Below are positions 61,207-64,000 of a stretch of 64,000 nucleotides of DNA, in pieces. The stretch covers positions 36,416-100,415 of the forward strand of contig NZ_MUIN01000012.1 in the NCBI RefSeq assembly GCF_002080045.1, in the 5' to 3' direction. The notes below the pieces were generated by a model that saw only the letters and a program-made list of their open reading frames with translations, did not search any database and was not told the DNA's origin. The stretch's first letter is position 1. The number at the start of each line of letters is the position of its first letter. The position numbers and the translations under genes are program-made. The stretch is from Pseudomonas sp. Bc-h (GTDB lineage Bacteria > Pseudomonadota > Gammaproteobacteria > Pseudomonadales > Pseudomonadaceae).

Positions 61207-63138
61207 TCAGGCAGGTCGGACCTGCTCGATGACCCGGGCCAGGTCGGCTTGATTGAAAGGTTTGGGCAGGCGCAGCAAGCCCGTCATGTTGATCGACGGG
61301 GTGTCGGTAAAGCCTGAGGAAATGATGATCGGCAGCCCGGGAAACAGCACGGCGATCTGCTGTGCCAATTCAGGCCCGGTCATGTTGGGCATGACGTGGT
61401 CGGTGATCACCAGATCGAAATCGTCATGACGCAGCACCAGTGCCAGGGCATCCACGCCGTCGCAGGCTGCCATGACCTGATGCCCAAGGTCTTCGATCAT
61501 TGCGCGGGTACTCAACAGCACCAGTGGATCGTCGTCAACGAACAGCACTTTGAGCGGGCGAAACAGCGCAGGATCAGCCGCATCAAGCGTGCGCTCAGGG
61601 CTCTGCTCGGGAATGACCGCCGAAATCGGCAACCACAGCTCGGCGATCGTTCCGCAGCCATAGACACTCTTCAAGAGCAGCTTGCCGCCAGACTGCTCCG
61701 CCAGCCCGTGGATCATCGACAATCCCAGTCCCGTCCCCTTCCCCAGCCCTTTGGTGGTGAAAAACGGCTCCATCGCCCGCTGCAACGTGGCTTCATCCAT
61801 TCCCGCGCCGGTGTCGGCCACCGAGATGCAGATGAAGTGTTCCTCCGCCGCTGAATCGGCGGTCAGCGAAAACAGCGCTTCCTTGGCAGAGACGATGATG
61901 CTGCCGCCCTCGGGCATCGCGTCCCGGGCATTGATCATCAGGTTCATCAGGGCCATTTCCAGCTGACCGGCGTCGACGAACACCGGGCGCATCATCAACG
62001 GAAAGCGCGTTTCAACCGCGATATTGGAACCGAGCGAGCTGCCCAGTAGCTCCGACATGCCGCGAATCAACGTGCCGACATCCACCGGTTTGGGGTCCAG
62101 TTCCTGACGTCGGGCGAACGCCAGCATGCGCTGGGTCAACGACGAGCCGCGCTGCGCTGCGGCGATGGCGTTCTCCACCAGCGAAAGGGTCTTCGGATCG
62201 TCTCCCAGACGCTTCTTGACGATGCCCAGACTGCCGAGGATCACCGTCAGCAGATTGTTGAAGTCGTGAGCGATACCGCCAGTGAGCTGGCCGATGGATT
62301 CCATTTTCTGCGATTGGTACAGCGCCTCCCGCGCTTCCTTCAGCGCAGTCTGCGCCTGAGCGCTGTCGGTGATGTCCCGGGTGATCTTGGCAAAGCCGAT
62401 AAGGGCACCAGCGTCGTCGCGGATCGGGTCGATCACCACGTGCACCAGAAACCGCGAACCGTCCTTGCGTATGCGCCAGCCCTGCCCTTCGAACCGCCCT
62501 TCGCGCTCGGCGATCTCCAGCGACCGCTGTGGCAAGCCCGCCTCGGCGTCCGGTGGCTCGAAGAACAGCGAAAAATGCCGGCCGATGACTTCGCTTGGCT
62601 CGTAACCCTTGATCCGCTGGGCGCCAGCGTTCCAGGTGGTGATCACGCCCTTGGCGTCGAGCATGTACAGCGCGTAATCGGTGACGCCCTGCACCAACAG
62701 ACTGAACTGCCGTTCGCTGTTGAGCAGCGCTTCCTGAGCCTGCTGGCGCTCGGTGAGGTCGCGGGTGACCTTGGCAAAACCGATCAACGTGCCGTCGCCG
62801 GCATGAATGGGATCGATCACCACCGAGGCCCACAGCCGCGTGCCGTCCTTTCGCACTCGCCAGCCTTCTCCTTCGAAACGCCCGGAGGTCGCGGCGATTT
62901 CAAGGGCTCTTGCCGGCATTCCCGCCAGACGATCTTCTTCGGTGTAGAACAGCGAAAACGAGCGACCGATGATGTCGGCCTCTTCGTATTGCTTGATACG
63001 CCGCGCGCCGGAGTTCCAGCTGCGCACGATGCCATTGATGTCGATCATGTAGATCGCATAGTCGAAAACCGCGTCGACCAGCAAACGGTAGCGGTCTTCC
63101 TGGGAAAGCAATGCGGACGACGGCGCAGGCTGTTGCAT
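61207..63138 (-). CDS. Hybrid histidine kinase (PAS-PAS-HisKA-HATPase-REC)
   Basis: A 643-residue cytosolic kinase without membrane helices. Two similar PAS-PAC units (about 15-130 and 145-260; RIKQYEEADIIGRSFSLFY, RIKGYEPSEVIGRHFSLFF) are followed by HisKA with His291 (GGIAHDFNNLLTV), HATPase boxes (NLMINARDAMPEGG, DTGAGMD, GKGTGLGLSM) and a receiver with Asp580. The PAS style with FYTEED is common in bathy- or light/redox-type sensors. Of the two starts, ATG 63138 follows GAGG by five bases; the upstream TTG 63153 is less likely. It is downstream of the response regulator, 101 bp away. Confidence 0.93.
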   Translation of the reverse strand: MQQPAPSSALLSQEDRYRLLVDAVFDYAIYMIDINGIVRSWNSGARRIKQYEEADIIGRSFSLFYTEEDRLAGMPARALEIAATSGRFEGEGWRVRKDGTRLWASVVIDPIHAGDGTLIGFAKVTRDLTERQQAQEALLNSERQFSLLVQGVTDYALYMLDAKGVITTWNAGAQRIKGYEPSEVIGRHFSLFFEPPDAEAGLPQRSLEIAEREGRFEGQGWRIRKDGSRFLVHVVIDPIRDDAGALIGFAKITRDITDSAQAQTALKEAREALYQSQKMESIGQLTGGIAHDFNNLLTVILGSLGIVKKRLGDDPKTLSLVENAIAAAQRGSSLTQRMLAFARRQELDPKPVDVGTLIRGMSELLGSSLGSNIAVETRFPLMMRPVFVDAGQLEMALMNLMINARDAMPEGGSIIVSAKEALFSLTADSAAEEHFICISVADTGAGMDEATLQRAMEPFFTTKGLGKGTGLGLSMIHGLAEQSGGKLLLKSVYGCGTIAELWLPISAVIPEQSPERTLDAADPALFRPLKVLFVDDDPLVLLSTRAMIEDLGHQVMAACDGVDALALVLRHDDFDLVITDHVMPNMTGPELAQQIAVLFPGLPIIISSGFTDTPSINMTGLLRLPKPFNQADLARVIEQVRPA

Positions 63139-63239
63139 GATTGCCTCAGGCAATGAGTATGGCGTTGGGACATTATGGAGAAGTCATGAGTGAAAGCCCA
63201 CGCCTTGATGGACGCAACGGTCGCCCCGATCGATTCGCT

Positions 63240-63608
63240 TTACCGGGCGCCTGTTCCGAGCAACCCCCTGACCCGTGTCAGCACCGCCTGAATATCGAAC
63301 GGCTTGTCGAAAACTTCGACGAACAGATCCGGCCGCTCCTTGCCCAGATACCCTTGAGCGCCGCTCATGAGCATGATCGGTATATCGCCAAACGTCTCGC
63401 GCCCACGTACCGCCTCGGCCAGCTCAATGCCATTCATGCCCGGCATCATGTAGTCAGTGATGATCAGCTGAGGCTTTTCCCGGTCGAGGATGGTCAAAGC
63501 CCGCTGGCCGCTGCTGGCGGTCACCGTGAGATAGCCTTCGTCCTCAAGTGCGAAGCTGAGTATGTCGGCGATGAGGTATTCGTCGTCGACAATCAATATC
63601 GTAGTCAT
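63240..63608 (-). CDS. Single-domain response regulator
   Basis: A 122-residue CheY-like receiver: acidic pocket DDE (residues 8-10), phosphoacceptor Asp52 in ITDYMMPGM, Thr/Ser switch in LMSGAQ and the Lys of FDKPF. No output domain. It sits between the hybrid kinase and the KaiC-like gene on the same strand, 51 bp after the latter, so the three likely form one signalling operon. ATG 63608 gives a start directly before the first beta strand. Confidence 0.92.
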   Translation of the reverse strand: MTTILIVDDEYLIADILSFALEDEGYLTVTASSGQRALTILDREKPQLIITDYMMPGMNGIELAEAVRGRETFGDIPIMLMSGAQGYLGKERPDLFVEVFDKPFDIQAVLTRVRGLLGTGAR

Positions 63609-63659
63609 GACGCCCTCGATCCGCTCAACGCGCATTGAGGGACATGGCGACCGCGATGT

Positions 63660-64000
63660 TTACGCGTTGCTGTTGTCGCCAGGGGCATGAAATCGAACCT
63701 TCTTCACGTCTAGACCCTGCTCACCGATGGACACTTCCAGCAGCGAGGGGTCATAGGGATTGTCTCTGATTTTAAGAATCGACAATTGGCGTTTAAGTTC
63801 AGCCGGTTCTTGCACGAAACGCAGGAGCAACAGATTGTCGACGATGCCCGACATGTCGGGTGCCGGCGCGTCCATTTCGCCCCCCAGCAAACTCCGTACT
63901 TCCCAAGAGGCCACCACCGTCACATCGCGCGCGCGCAGTTCTCCCATTAGCGCTGTGTACAGGTCCAGCATCCGGGTCTTGTCAGCCGCTGCGCGAGTCA
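63660..64000 (-). CDS. KaiC-like ATPase, C-terminal part (runs off the window)
   Basis: The C-terminal 113 residues of a RecA-fold KaiC-family protein. LLGGEMDAPAPDMSGIVDNLLLLRF, then RQLSILKIRDNPYDPSLLEVSIGE are characteristic of KaiC-like second domains, the strand carrying the Ile/Ser-rich pattern around the subunit interface. The start lies beyond base 64000. No KaiA or KaiB gene is visible, but the response regulator and hybrid kinase next to it match a KaiC-linked two-component arrangement. Confidence 0.85.
   Translation of the reverse strand, partial: TRAAADKTRMLDLYTALMGELRARDVTVVASWEVRSLLGGEMDAPAPDMSGIVDNLLLLRFVQEPAELKRQLSILKIRDNPYDPSLLEVSIGEQGLDVKKVRFHAPGDNSNA

Overview
The window is GC-rich, gene-dense Gammaproteobacterial DNA and almost certainly a Pseudomonas chromosome of the fluorescens/syringae side of the genus. 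This is inferred from the protein families present (umuDC-type SOS genes, XRE-cupin regulators, a NodT-type RND efflux operon, an MHS transporter, DUF3313 and MetA-type outer membrane proteins) and from short intergenic gaps. No rRNA, tRNA, CRISPR array, transposase or phage gene is visible.

Layout. 1-2440: a duplicated auxiliary type VI secretion module (end of a Tla3/DUF2875-like gene, an intact PAAR gene, a second Tla3-like gene with an exact 90-bp in-frame duplication, and a broken PAAR copy fused to the end of a DUF1543 gene). 2438-5480: DUF1543, then umuC-umuD and a divergent yedK-type SRAP gene around one LexA box. 5525-13725: metabolic and regulatory genes (SDR, AraC, TspO, DUF1810, a decayed saccharopine-dehydrogenase-like gene, two MFS transporters, LysR, TetR). 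13827-27345: a secreted GH3 beta-glucosidase with a PA14 insert, a 75-residue exported peptide, and an eleven-gene type II secretion operon in the order E-F-G-H-I-J-K-L-M-N-D, the order of the Xanthomonas xps operon.

27394-31358: an AcoR-type sigma-54 activator divergent from an NTF2-like/flavin monooxygenase fusion, with a well-spaced -24/-12 promoter and an upstream palindrome between them. 31638-37887: a polar amino-acid ABC transporter, an M20-type N-carbamoyl/ureido hydrolase, a DUF1989 protein and two XRE-cupin regulators, which together look like uptake and breakdown of an unidentified amidated or ureido compound. 38035-41292: a DenD-like sugar-acid dehydrogenase, an ACS-family MFS transporter and a FadR-type regulator. 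41558-45061: a small disordered protein, a PAS chemoreceptor, and a TetR/NmrA-reductase divergent pair. 45178-45330: a stranded fragment of a receiver domain.

45363-51217: an RND efflux operon (pump, adaptor, outer-membrane channel in transcription order) preceded by two identical palindromes. 51468-56358: MHS transporter, acyl-CoA ligase and thiolase, facing a PAS-LuxR regulator. 56892-61168: a MetA-type outer membrane protein, a DUF3313 lipoprotein and a membrane-anchored octaheme cytochrome c fused to HEAT/TPR repeats, the least familiar cluster in the window. 61207-64000: a PAS-PAS hybrid histidine kinase, a single-domain response regulator and the C-terminus of a KaiC-like ATPase that runs off the end.

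All family names come from reading the translated sequence by eye; no database search was run. Regulatory sites are pattern matches and unproven.
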